Shown one piece after another: positions 47,804 through 58,506 of a stretch of 64,000 nucleotides of DNA. The DNA is from Erodium maritimum (Eukaryota; Streptophyta; Magnoliopsida; Geraniales; Geraniaceae). Within the stretch, counting starts at the first letter, position 1, and every line of letters starts with the position of its first letter. The stretch covers positions 50,400,546 through 50,464,545 of the forward strand of contig OY997589.1 in assembly GCA_963921825.1 (NCBI GenBank), read 5' to 3'. Both the position numbers and the translations under genes were made by a program. The notes below the pieces were generated by a model, which saw only the letters and a list, made by a program, of their open reading frames with translations, searched no databases and was not told the origin of the DNA.

Positions 47804-50800
47804 TTTCAATCTAAACTCCAATATGTCCCCATCGACTTTACATGTCTAACATGTTTAGGCAACGACACTGCCTTAGTCAAAGGGTTGGCTATGTTATCAT
47901 CTGTTGCAATATAGGTTATCTTCTTTTCCCCTCAGTTCAGTATTTCTCTGATTAGGTGGATACGCCGTAGTACATGTTTGGATTTGTTATGCGATCTGGG
48001 CTTTTAGCTTTCGCAATGGCCCTTGTGTTGTCGCAAAATGGATTCACTAGGCTGGATGGGTTTTTAATTACACCCAACCCTGCCGTGAATTTCCAAATCC
48101 ACATAGCCTCCTTAGCTGCCTCTGCAGCATCCATGTACTTGGCCTCTGTTGTAGATTCGACAATGGTATCTTGCTTTATGCTCTCCCAGCTAAAGCTCTA
48201 TCATTCAGCATAAACACATATCCTGATTGACTTCTAAACTCATCTGTATTTGTCTTGGAAATCTAGCGTCTACTCATCCTTCGATGACTAGTTCAACATC
48301 ATCTTTCCCCGGGTTAGACTGATGTCTACTGGTACAACATAAGGCTTACGAGACGTCCGGTCTTATACATGTCATGGCATATATGATCGATCCTGCCCCC
48401 AGGCGCATAGGATTCTCATCATCCTTTTCAGCTCATCGGGTGTCTTAGGACACTGAGTCTTGCTGAGATGAATGCCATGACTAGTGGGTAAGAGTCCTTT
48501 CTTTGAATCGAGCATTAAGAACCTACTCAATGCCTTGTTCACATAGGTTCCCTGACTTAAATCCAAGACCCTCTTGGTGCGATCTCTACATATCTTAATC
48601 CTTAAGATATGAGAAGCATCCCCTAAGTCCTTTATTGAAAAACACTTCCTCAACCAAGCTTTAGTCTCGTGCAAGGTTGGGATGTCGTTATCAATGAGAA
48701 CCAGAAAGGTAATATTGCTCCCACTAGCCTTCTTATAAACGCAAGATTCATCCTCGTTCTTGATTAAGCCAAATCAAATTACAGCTTCATCAAAACGAAG
48801 GATCCAACTCCGAGAAGTTCGTTTCAATCCATAAATGGATTTCAACAACTTATAAATCTTTCCTTTATTCTTCGGATCGTCAAAACCTTTGGGCCGAGAC
48901 ATACAAACGTACTCAGTCAAATTTCCATTTAGGAAAGCGGTTTTGACATCCACTTGCCATATCTCGTAATTATGATACGCAGTTATGTCAAGAAGAATTT
49001 GGATCGATTTTGACCATAGCCACTAAGGAGAAGTTTTCCTCATAGTCAATCCATTGGATCTGCCTATAACCTTTCGCCACCAGTTGAGCTTTGTAGGTCA
49101 GAGGGTTGCCATCCATGTCCATCTTCACCTTGAAGATCCATTTGCATCCTATGGTCCTCACACCATTGATGGGATCAACCGGTTCCTAAACTCGGTTGTC
49201 CGACATGGATTGCATTTCCTCCCTCATGGCTCCCAGCCATAACTTGGAGTTAGGCCCATCCACGACTTCCTGAAAGGTGGATGGATCATAGTGATCCACC
49301 ATGACTTCATTGTCACCTCCGGATACCATATCTTGGAGCTGGAAGATTGATCCTTTCAAATCGCCTTGGACCTTCCGGAATTGTAACACGAATTGGTTCT
49401 TACTCTACGACAATCTCTGGCTCCTTTCTACTGGGTTGCCAATTGGTTTAGACAGATCTGTACCATCCTGAATTTCTTCGAGATGCACAGTCCTCCCAAT
49501 GACGTCTTTGGAAACAAAACTCCTTTTCCATAAAGACCCCACCCCATGCGACAAACACCATGTTCTCACTGGGATTGTAGAAGTAGTATCCCCTTGTTGC
49601 TTTGGGATACCACACGAAGGTGCATATCTCAGATCTTGGTTCGAGCTTAGTCGAAACCAAATGTTTCACATAAGCCTCGCAACCACAAATCTTTAGGAAG
49701 GACAAAGCGGGCATCATCCCATTTCATTTTTAAAATGGTGGCCCTTCCACACCCTTGTCGAAGCCCCGATTCACTATGAATGCGGTCGTCTCTAGAGCAT
49801 AACCCCTGAAAGAGATTGGGAGATCAGTCCAACTAATCATGGAACGGACCATTGTCTAACAATGTCCGATTTCTCCGTTTGGCTACACATTTCAACTACA
49901 GTGTCCCAGGAGGAGTCCATTCCAAAAGGATCCCATTCTCTTTTAGATGATCTAATAACTCTGTGCTCAAGTATTTTCCACCTCGATCCAATCGAAGTGC
50001 CTTAATACCTTTGTCGAGCTGGTTTTCTACTTTAGTCTTAAACTCTTTGAATTTATCAAAAGCTTCAGACTTATGTCTCACCGAATAGACATAACCATAT
50101 TTACTGTAATCATCAGTAAATGTGGTAAAGTAGCTAAAACCCCTCTTGGCAAGTGAACTTATTGGTCTACACACATTCGAGTGTATCAGCCCCAATAATT
50201 CACCCGCCCTTTTATCGCGATCGATAAAAGGGAACTTTAGTCATTTTTCCCATCAAACAAACCTTGCACCTATCGATCGAATGGAACTCGAATGAACCTG
50301 AAAGTTCGCACTTCTAAAGTACTGATAGGTGCTTCTTGTTTATGCGACCTAAATGACAGTGCCATAACAGAGTTAGGTTTAAATTGTTGGATTTAGACCT
50401 CTTGGTATTAACGGAATATATAGAACTTGAGGCATTGTTAGCCATATCTAATATGTACAATCCTCCAACCAAGTCAGTACTGGTATAAAACATATCATTG
50501 CATAGAACATTGAAAACTCCATTTCCAATATTAACATTATATCCTTCCTTGTCAAACATGGATACATATATAATATTCGTACTAAAAGTAGGTATGCAAT
50601 ATACATTATACAATACTAAGACAAGGCCTCTTGGCAAAGCAAGACTCATGGATCCTATAGCAGTTGCCATAACTCTGAGGTCCACTTCGTGCTTTCCAGA
50701 CCTCTCCTACTTTCAGCCACCATATATAAGTGCATGTGTGAGATTCAGTCCTGGTATCTAATACCCATGAATCTTTGGAAGTAGAGAGATGTAGCTCTAT

Positions 50801-51314
50801 AGAGTTAATACCGGATGAAGGCACGGTCCCACCGCCTTTCCTTAGATCATCCAGGTTTCCTGATGAAGGCGCAGTCCTACTGCCCTTCTTCAGATCATCC
50901 ACGCTATTTGATGAAGGCGCAGACCCACTGCCCTTCTTCAGATCAGCCGTGAACTTCCTGTAATCCCGGTTCCAATGACCAGGCTGTTGGCAGTAGAAGC
51001 AGACATTCTCATGTGTCTCATCTTTCCTGCCAAGTGCGCATGGGCCCCGCCCTTGCCACTTCCAATTCCCTTGTTGACCATCAGAATATCCTTGGATCCC
51101 AAATCCCTGATATATTCTTCTCAGCAATTAATGACACTTCATGTAACTCTGATATGGTCTTAGAGACAGCCTTGTCATGGACATATTCTTTGCGTTCAGA
51201 CTTGAGGACTATCCTCAAAATTCTGTACCAGTCAAAATAGTTTGTCCCATTTAGGTTGACCCTGTCAAGAATGGTTTTTAATGACAAACTATTAATGTTC
51301 GCTGAATTTGCCAT
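47804..51314 (-). pseudogene. Decayed Ty1/copia gag-pol
   Basis: Domains are in copia order on the minus strand. Gag starts at the ATG at 51314 (MANSANINSLSLKTILDRVN). A zinc knuckle reads CFYCQQPGHWNRDY with the last Cys replaced. The protease motif is WVLDTRTESH where DTG is expected. The integrase zinc-binding start is LWHCHLGRINKKHL, and the integrase core (49896-50195) reads HSNVCRP where HSDV is expected and LDRGGKYLS where SDRGGEYLS is expected, so two catalytic acids are lost. Reverse transcriptase is fragmentary: FLVLIDNDIPTL lacks the YVDD catalytic box. RNase H is at 47952-48134 (AAEAAKEAMWIWKF, FCDNTRAIAKAKS). Several frameshifts and stops occur. It could move only in trans, if at all. 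Its right part is present twice in the window. Confidence 0.93.
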
Positions 51315-52589
51315 TTGATCTACAACAGATAAAATTCAATCAGTAAACTGAATAAATTTTATGAAGATCAAGCTTAAACACCAACAATCGATTCTAAACC
51401 TTTAGAATCTGAAACCAAGATCATTGATTCACTCGATTAAGCTGAACTAATGCTCACCACTTAATCGAGCTATGTAGGTAGGACTCCATCCAATCACATC
51501 CAATGTGACTCTTGGCTAGGGTATGTACTTATGTACACGACTTACCCTATCTGTTACCCTAGCTCGACCTCAGGCCGAGAATCGTAGTCGGGTCCACCAA
51601 TTTTCAACTATGGCTCGTCACTATGTAGGTGCTCCGCTAATGCGCACGACACCCACATATGTCGTCCAAACCTACTACCCCGCTTCCCCATGGATGCTCC
51701 GCTAATGCGCACGACACCCATAGGACGGGGAGGTAGTAAGGTGTTGATGATTGGGAGGTATCGGACATGACCCGCTTTTACTTGTCCAGTTGTGTTCAAA
51801 CCTTTGGCACATCCTAGATGCGATGAGCACATCAACTACATTCCAAATGCAATGATGCCTCAAATTACATCCAATGTAATTCTTCCTTTGAACCCTTCAA
51901 CTACATCCAATGCAATGACGGTTCTAAGGGTTCACACACAAGGATTAAAATTCCAATTTTATCTTTGCATGTGAGGTGATATGCTCGGTAAATAAAGTTA
52001 AGCATGCAATTCTAAAACACATAGAATTAATCATGCATAAACTAAACCAAGCATAAATCGATAAATGTGCACATAATAGCCCCCCTAAACTAACTCCCAC
52101 TAGCTTCTTGAGCTCCATCGACTCCAAGCCGATGCCAACACCCGAAAAGCCACCAAATGACCTTTTCGCCCTTTCTTCGTCTTGAGTAAAATATTACAAT
52201 TTAATATACGACTCGCAGGTCGGGAATAAATAAATATTACAAACAAGTGGCTCGACGACCACACCTTGAAAAAAAAATTATACGCTAACTCTAACGGCTC
52301 GCAGGCCGTGAAAAGCGATAAATAATTAAATCAAGCTCGGGGATATTATGTACACCATGCCAACATCACATCACACATCGTGTTATCAAACAAGCATGTT
52401 ATCAAACATCATGTGATTTTCCGGTTTTAATCAATAGCCAAGTTTCGAAAATTTTTGATGCTCGGTTTATCGAAACCGTTCAAAAATGAAACTTTTGAAC
52501 ATTTGATCTTCGAGTTCGTCATGACGGTTCCAAACTCGTCATAACTAACTAAACGGTTTAGCATTGGCATATCAACCATCCAATGGTCA
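51315..52589 (-). other. Copia 5' leader (first copy)
   Basis: In element orientation this lies upstream of gag and ends with CTGTTGTAGATC just before the ATG, as in many plant copia elements. It contains TTGGAGTCGATGGAGCTCAAG (about 52110-52130 inverted). I see no primer binding site and no 5' LTR; the family B LTR at 52590 replaces whatever followed. Two 45-bp phrases around GCTCCGCTAATGCGCACGAC (51632-51720) form a short direct repeat. Confidence 0.7.
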
Positions 52590-53198
52590 TGTCACGCCCC
52601 AATTTCAGCGAATCGAACTCGGGACGCGAACTTTTAAAACATGAATACTTAAAAACCTGTTTTGAATAAAAGCTTTGACATTTCCATTTATTTACCAAAA
52701 TAATAGTAGTATTTACAATACAAAAACGTCCCAACAAGTGGACAAGGTACACATCCGTCACTAGACTCAACAAAAGTAAAGACCAGACTCCGCTCCAAGC
52801 TCCATGAACTTCAAGAGCTCACCTAGTCCGTCCCACGAACAGTACCTGTAGGAAAAGCAGCTAGGGGTGAGCGTTCGCTCACCACCACGGATAACAGACT
52901 GACTACGGCATAATTAGCAGACAAAGCCAGTAACACTAAAACCAAACCCAACACTGGGACTATAGTCCCCAACTCAAGTACCCAACTGACCCACAACCCG
53001 TTACCTTCCTCAACAGACTCAACACTCGATAACACAATGTAGACCCGACACAACTATCGACGACCTCCTCCAAGGACACGACAGAAAGAGTACACAACGC
53101 CAAACAAGATCACAAAGGATCGCACACCAAACAAGATCACAAAGGATCGCATACCAGCTGCTCAGTAACCTCTCCCACTCACACGAACACGGATCATG

Positions 53199-53410
53199 CT
53201 AGCCAAAGAATGCTTACAACCTGTGATACTCAAACTCGGACCAGGCCAGCCAAAGAATGCTTGCAACCTGTGTTACTCAAACTCGGACCAGGCCAGCCAA
53301 AGAATGCTTGCAACCTGTGTTACTCAAACTCGTGTCAGGCCAGCCAAAGAATGCTTGCAACCCGTTGATACTCAAACTTGGTCAGGCCAGCCAAAGAATG
53401 CTTGCAACCT
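53199..53410. repeat. Minisatellite 1 in LTR B copy 4, about 48-bp unit
   Basis: About four to five units of AGCCAAAGAATGCTTGCAAC followed by CTGTG(T/A)TACTCAAACTCGG. A degenerate single unit with this core is present in LTR B copy 2 (about 39067), so the expansion is specific to this copy. Repeated identically in unit 2 at 62503-62714. Confidence 0.85.
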
Positions 53411-53682
53411 ACCGGGATCCGCAATCACAATCACACGCAAATTCATCGACCAGTAACAACACAAGTTCAACACTCACAGGCACTCATGGCCACCAAGACA
53501 CCAACAGTAAAACTCGAACTCAACAGCCCCACAGGCACTCACGGCCTCCCAAGACACACCGATAGTAAGACACGGACTCAACAATCCCACAGGCACTCAC
53601 GGCCTCCCAAGACACCAACCATAAGACACGCTTGCAACTTACCGAGACTCTAACTCGTAAGCCAGCTAAATGAAGCTTGCAA

Positions 53683-53709
53683 CCCCCCCCCCCCCCCCCC
53701 CCCCCCCCC
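53683..53709. repeat. Poly-C tract, 27 nt
   Basis: An uninterrupted run of 27 C between TTGCAA and GAGACTC, inside the LTR. The other strand is G27. In the second copy the tract has 28 C and is preceded by one more A. Confidence 0.95.
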
Positions 53710-53789
53710 GAGACTCTAACTCGGTCAGGCCAGCCAAAGACACCATCCTTAGTACACGGGCCCTCAAGGCCACCCAAAACACCAATTTA

Positions 53790-54125
53790 AATACACGGGC
53801 TCTCATGGCCACCCAAACTCAATCAATAAATAATACGGGCTCTCAAGGCCACCCAAAACTCGATAATAAAAATACGGGCTCTCAAGACCACCCAAACTCA
53901 ATCAATAAATAATACGGGCTCTCAAGGCCACCCAAAACTCGATAATAAAATACGGGCTCTCAAGACCACCCAAACTCAATCAATAAATAATACGGGCTCT
54001 CAAGGCCACCCAAAACTCGATAATAAAATACGGGCTCTCAAGGCCACCCAAACTCAATCAATAAATAATACGGGCTCTCAAGGCCACCCAGAACTCGATA
54101 ATAAAATACGGGCTCTCAAGGCCAC
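53790..54125. repeat. Minisatellite 2 in LTR B copy 4, about 76-bp dimeric unit
   Basis: Alternating half-units ACGGGCTCTCAAGGCCACCC followed by AAAACTCGATAATAAAAT or AAACTCAATCAATAAATAAT make a higher-order unit of about 76 bp, repeated four to five times. Core words are shared with the arrays of the other family B copies. Confidence 0.88.
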
Positions 54126-56031
54126 TCAAGACACCAAATAAGCAATCAACCTCCGGCTTAACCAAGCCTCCAACAGTCCTAACATCAACAGTTTCACAAT
54201 CAACCTTCGGGCATGGTCATATGCCTCCAGTACTCCTAATATCGATAAGTTCACAAACAACCTCCGGGCATGGTCATATGCCTCCAGTAAAACAATTAAC
54301 GCTAAGTTCTCTGTTCCTACGACACTACTAAGTGTCACAAGCCTTTCCAATAATTACTAAGTCCCCGTAACATGCCTTTCTAATAAACGCTACAAACTCG
54401 TATCATGCTTTTCTAATATTTAAATAAACCTATTCAACCCACGACACCCCAGTGTCACATGCAATTCTACTGTTAACTTTCCCCAGTCAGGGCCGAGATC
54501 CGGCTACTTTTCCCTACCTCGTATATAATCCCAAAAGCGCTCCAACAACACCCGAAGTACACCCATTCACTCGCCGAGCTTCCCTTTGCCTCGGTCCGTA
54601 GCACGATCTAAAAGAACACAAATTCAAAGTACTTTTAAACTAGTACGAATAAACCGAAAATTAACATACTTAACGCCCAAACGTAACCCCGACAATGCCG
54701 ATCACTCCCAAACTTCCCAATTACTCGATATTGTCGATAAAGGACCCGTAAAGGCCAGATTCGCCCGACATGGCGAATCTGCCCGGGTTTTGGTTAATTG
54801 CCTTCCGGGGCTCCAAAAGTTCCCGTTTTCGTTTCTACGGTCTTAGAATATTTCAAGGAACCCAACGCACTTGACGGAATTGAATTCCGACTTCTAAGTC
54901 AATTAATTAACGTTTAAAGTTTCCAAAACACGTTAATTACAACTTCTCCAATTTAATTCCAAATTTCGATTCGATTAAGGATAAATGGTCCGGGGAACGT
55001 TTTAAACCACCCGAACGATAAAAACCGAGCACCCGAGCATGTGGGCCCCACCCACACTACTTGGCCGAGACCCTAGGGTTTAAGGGGAGGCTCGGCCACC
55101 ATGTGGTGGCTGCTGCCAGCTCCGGCCAGCCACCTCATGGCCGGCCGGCCACCACCCACGGTGGCCGGAGCTCCTCCCGAGCCTCCGGTCATCGGAAAAC
55201 GTGAAATTAAACCCCCAAACACCTCTAAAACGTCTCCAACACCTCCCCACACTCTACACAACCCTAAGCCTTAGTTTATACTCAAACCCTAGCTTCCAAG
55301 AAAATAACCAAAACGAGAATCGATTCGGGTATTACCGTAGAGGAGAACGAGGGGAACGGGATTGCTCTTTGCTTTGACTCGATCCAAGGGCTCGATCACA
55401 AACCCTAGCTCAACCTCCCTTCTTCTCTCTTCTTCTCCTTCTCCTTCTCTCTCTAAAACCTCTCTTCTTCTTTCTATTTTAAAACAACTAACACAAAAAC
55501 CCAATTAAAACTCTTTTTTTTTCTTTTAAAACCCAAGTCTCGGCCAGCCCTTCTCCTCCATTCATTTCCCCCCCAAAACTAACACCACCACATTTAGGAC
55601 ATGTGTCAAGGTGGGTCCCACACCTTTTGGAAAATATCTAGTTAATATTTTCCAATCAGATTCGCGAAAATCAGACGTTTCGGGCCCCGAACGGGCACTT
55701 TTTCCCAAAAATTACGAAACTTGGCGGGCCACAAGGAAACGGCTCAACTAAGACCGCTGCGATGACGGTTAAGCTTTTCGGATCCAAAACGGTCCTCGAA
55801 TGGACCAAAACGTCGCTCGGTTGACTTTTCCAGCGAAAAGTCAACATTTCTCAAATTGATCAGAAAGTTGCCCTGAGTCCCCCGTAACTTACTTTGGTCA
55901 ATAACGGGGTCAACTTAAGTCCGGTATGACACTCGGGGTCATTTTAGGTTCATTAAGTGTCCGTCTTAAAATTTTTAAATTTTCCTGTTTTTCGCAGGTT
56001 TGACTGGCGTTGACCGGGAGTGGTTATTACA

Positions 56032-56046
56032 ATCTACCCCCCTTAA
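56032..56046 (-). promoter_or_regulatory. Polypurine tract of the gag-only gypsy element
   Basis: Minus-strand AAGGGGGGTAGAT directly precedes the TGTAATAACC start of the LTR. Just upstream, CGCGGACGAAATTCATTTAAG in its normal frame encodes ADEIHLR, the usual C-terminal end of plant chromovirus pol, so this small piece of pol survives. Confidence 0.9.
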
Positions 56047-57536
56047 ATGAATTTCGTCCGCGAAATTTGAATAACGCTCATAAAAGGTACAAAAGAACAC
56101 GTACCCTGATAGGTCTCGCGGTAGGTGGAGGATCCTAGGGTCCGGGGGTCGGTAACTGCGTACATTCTTCCCTCCGACTCCCGCTGCCCCTGACCCGGCG
56201 CACTGACTGCTGGGTACCCATAGCTCTGCTGCTGTCTCAGAGCTGGCACGCTTGTCGATGGCAGCGAAAACCTCGATTGGTGACTCTGACGAGGGCGACC
56301 CCTGGGTGACTGTACCGTCCGCGACTGCTGCGGCCGCTGTGCCGATGTCGCACCCAACGGCTCACGACACCATTCCATTGTGTGTCCCACACGGCCGCAC
56401 CGGAGACAGCTGGTCCCATCGGCTCCCGACTCCGAGCCCTGGCCTGCCCGGCACCCCCGCCGCAAGTGGCCTGGCTCCTTGCAGAGATGGCATGTCGGCA
56501 CCCTCTGTGTCGCGACTGGCCCCATGGACGTCACCGACCCATGCTGTCTCGTTCCACCCTGGTGAGTCGGTGGTCGGAAGAATCCAGAGGTCCTCTGCCT
56601 CCTTGGGTCTCGTGACTCTGACGGCCCTGCAAAGTCGGTCGGCCGCTGTCGAACCTCGCGGGTTCTGGCCGCATCTTGGATCCCCTGCTCCACCGTCGCT
56701 GCGGTGTCCACGAGATCTGTGTACTTCCGCAGTCTCAAGGCGAGAACCTGGTTCCGAATCCCCTGCCTCAGTCCTCCCTGGAACCGCAGGCAACGGTTCT
56801 GCTCGGTCATCACCATCTCCGGCGCGAATCTGGCCAAAGCTGTGAACCTGGCCTCGTACTCTGCTACCGTCATCCCCTCCTGTTCCAAGTCTAGGAACTG
56901 CCGATGTCGCTCCAACCGAGCCGACTCGGGAAAGTACTGTTCCATAAAAACTGTCTGGAAGATGTTGTAGTCATAACCGACCATGTCCTTCACACGCCCC
57001 CACCAGTGGTAGGCGCTGTCTCTCAGCTGGTGGGCCGCGAAGGACACCCTACGACGACCCTCCTCGACACCCGATGTATCCAGGTCGCGTGTGACCTGCT
57101 CTAGCCACCTCTCGGCTAGGTCGGGGTTCGGCTCCCCGACAAATGTAGGTATCCCGAGCTTCAGGAAGTCTAGTAGTGCTCTGGATGTGTGATCCTCTGT
57201 CTGACCGGGCCTAACTGGGACCGCGGCTGCCTCTGGAGCTGGTGAGGCCGACTCTCGGTTGGCGATGACCGCCACCAAACTCTGGACTGTCCTGGTCAGC
57301 TCATCCAGGGCAGTCATAACGGGTGGGTCTGCGATCGGCGGGACGCTGGGCGTGCCCGTAGAAGGTCCCGCATCGCTCCTCCTGTCCTCACCGACAGGAG
57401 TACCCTGCGCCTCGGCGTACTCGGCGGGCTCAACGGTGGGCACCCATCCTGGTGTCCCCGCTGACCGTCCCCGCCTGCCTCGCGCGGGCGCTCGTCCCCG
57501 TGCCACTGCTGCTCTTCCTCGTCTGCCACGAGCCAT
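56043..57536 (-). CDS. Ty3/gypsy (chromovirus-type) Gag, intact ORF without pol
   Basis: 497 codons from the ATG at 57536 (MARGRRGRAAVARGRAPARG). The order is an Arg/Gly/Ala-rich N-terminus, then the retrotransposon gag domain (FLKLGIPTFVGEPNPDLAER, LRDSAYHWWGRV, FMEQYFPESAR, MTVAEYEARFTALARFAPEM), then two zinc knuckles CHLCKEPGHLRRGC and CLRCGRVGHTMEWC, then a Ser/Gln/Pro-rich tail (SHQSRFSLPSTSVPALRQQQ, YAVTDPR). Gag packages element RNA into virus-like particles. Normally protease, RT, RNase H, integrase and chromodomain follow in the same frame. Here the ORF runs about 45 codons beyond the last gag-like stretch and stops (TAA) inside the polypurine tract, reading the last codons of pol out of frame. 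Pol has therefore been deleted while gag is open. The more upstream in-frame start at 57563 is GTG and was not used. Confidence 0.9.
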   Translation of the reverse strand: MARGRRGRAAVARGRAPARGRRGRSAGTPGWVPTVEPAEYAEAQGTPVGEDRRSDAGPSTGTPSVPPIADPPVMTALDELTRTVQSLVAVIANRESASPAPEAAAVPVRPGQTEDHTSRALLDFLKLGIPTFVGEPNPDLAERWLEQVTRDLDTSGVEEGRRRVSFAAHQLRDSAYHWWGRVKDMVGYDYNIFQTVFMEQYFPESARLERHRQFLDLEQEGMTVAEYEARFTALARFAPEMVMTEQNRCLRFQGGLRQGIRNQVLALRLRKYTDLVDTAATVEQGIQDAARTREVRQRPTDFAGPSESRDPRRQRTSGFFRPPTHQGGTRQHGSVTSMGPVATQRVPTCHLCKEPGHLRRGCRAGQGSESGADGTSCLRCGRVGHTMEWCREPLGATSAQRPQQSRTVQSPRGRPRQSHQSRFSLPSTSVPALRQQQSYGYPAVSAPGQGQRESEGRMYAVTDPRTLGSSTYRETYQGTCSFVPFMSVIQISRTKFI

Positions 57537-58506
57537 CAGCAGGTATCCTCTGCACGGATACACGCAAACGTTCAGTTTGCGAACTCAAAAAAAAAACAGC
57601 TCGAATGCAATAACGTTCACCCGGTCTACGTCTACCCCAACGTACTTGTTACTAAACGCTACACCGTTCACGCTAATCATACTTTAATCATAACATCACG
57701 TACGCGGAACCTCAAACTTAACCACACAAACGTACACCAAGCCCTTATTCGGTCCCTTATGCACTTACTCATAACTTTCCGCAACCAAGCCACTGTTCGC
57801 TACTCGTCCCTTGCGGGAAAAGTAGTAAAGGGGATGAGCGTTATGCTCACCTCCACGGACACCCGCTCGATTATGGCATACTAGTAACGCACCAAGGACT
57901 TACCACTCTAGTCAGGGCAAAACACCAACACAGAACTGAAGCCAACATCCCACCGTCCATGCTAACAACACCTCAAGTACTCGCTCGAGTAAGATGAACC
58001 TCGACACGGGAAACATGTCCTCAAAACAGTAAAACACCGTTGCTCGCGCTATTAAAGCCTTAAGTATACTAATACGTAAGCGAAAAAACTCAACAACAAC
58101 AACCCAACCGTACACCAGGCCTACAGCCTCTACAACCCATAACTGCGAACACAAACCCATAAATCAACGCTCAACCGTACGAACAAGAACCGAGTCACAC
58201 AACCGCAAACCTAAACGTACAACGAAACGAACTCTTACCCTAGGGTACTCGTATTCTACCAGTCTCTTGCCGACCCGCACACTCGTGCGTCGCGGACAAA
58301 TTACCACCAAAACGACCCAACACGTACCATAGAACCCGACTAAACCACGAACAAGCTAAATTGGCCAAACGCCCATACCAACAACAACGACGACACCCGC
58401 CCACCGGGCCAACCAAAGTCAAATAGCGCCCACCGGGCCAACCAACGACAATCACAATACGCCCACAGGGCCAACCAAAGTCAAACACAAACGCCCACGG
58501 CGTCAA
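57537..58506 (-). mobile_element. Upstream leader of the gag-only element, resembling a diverged family B LTR
   Basis: At 57800-57900 the plus strand reads GGAAAAGTAGTAAAGGGGATGAGCGTTATGCTCACC, then CCACGGAC and ATGGCATACTAGTA, which parallels the conserved GGAAAAGCAGCTAGGGGTGAGCGTTCGCTCACC module of the family B LTRs. At 58390-58500 three CGCCCAC(C/A)GGGCCAACCAA units form an array like that of LTR C. No TGTCACGCCCC end and no primer binding site was found. The sequence stops at the duplication junction (58506/58507). It is probably part of the element's 5' LTR or a leader derived from one. Confidence 0.5.

Larger units (their letters stand above)
52590..56031 (-). mobile_element. LTR family B copy 4, 3442 bp: 3' LTR of the gag-only element
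   Basis: It starts TGTCACGCCCCAATTTCAG and ends GGTTATTACA. Its right edge abuts the polypurine tract at 56032, so it is the 3' LTR of a minus-strand element. It is inserted in the copia leader; the left flank is GGTCA and the matching right flank is not visible. It contains the inverted repeat GGTGAGCGTTCGCTCACC (about 52865), two different minisatellites (53199-53410 and 53790-54125), a 27-nt poly-C run and a GGCCGGCC-rich segment near 55140. Confidence 0.92.
49203..58506. repeat. Tandem segmental duplication, unit 1 (9304 bp)
   Basis: From 49203 (ACATGGATTGCATTTCC) the sequence is repeated from 58507 in the same orientation with an offset of 9304 bp, later 9305 because of small indels. 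The unit includes the right part of the copia gag-pol, its leader, the whole LTR B copy 4 and the gag-only internal region. Neither edge coincides with an LTR edge. Differences seen by eye: 49285 A to C, 49741 G to T, one extra A and one extra C around the poly-C tract, a C/T change in the minisatellite, a 1-bp deletion, and T to G near 54567. Confidence 0.95.

Noticed and set aside
53790..54125. A regularly spaced repeat array resembling a CRISPR.
   Set aside because: The whole unit, including spacers, is repeated, it lies in an LTR of a plant genome, and no cas genes exist.
56252..56845. A 197-codon plus-strand ORF.
   Set aside because: Antisense shadow of the gag gene caused by its high GC content.
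57537..57563. A gag start at 57563.
   Set aside because: That codon is GTG; the ATG at 57536 gives the typical basic gag N-terminus.
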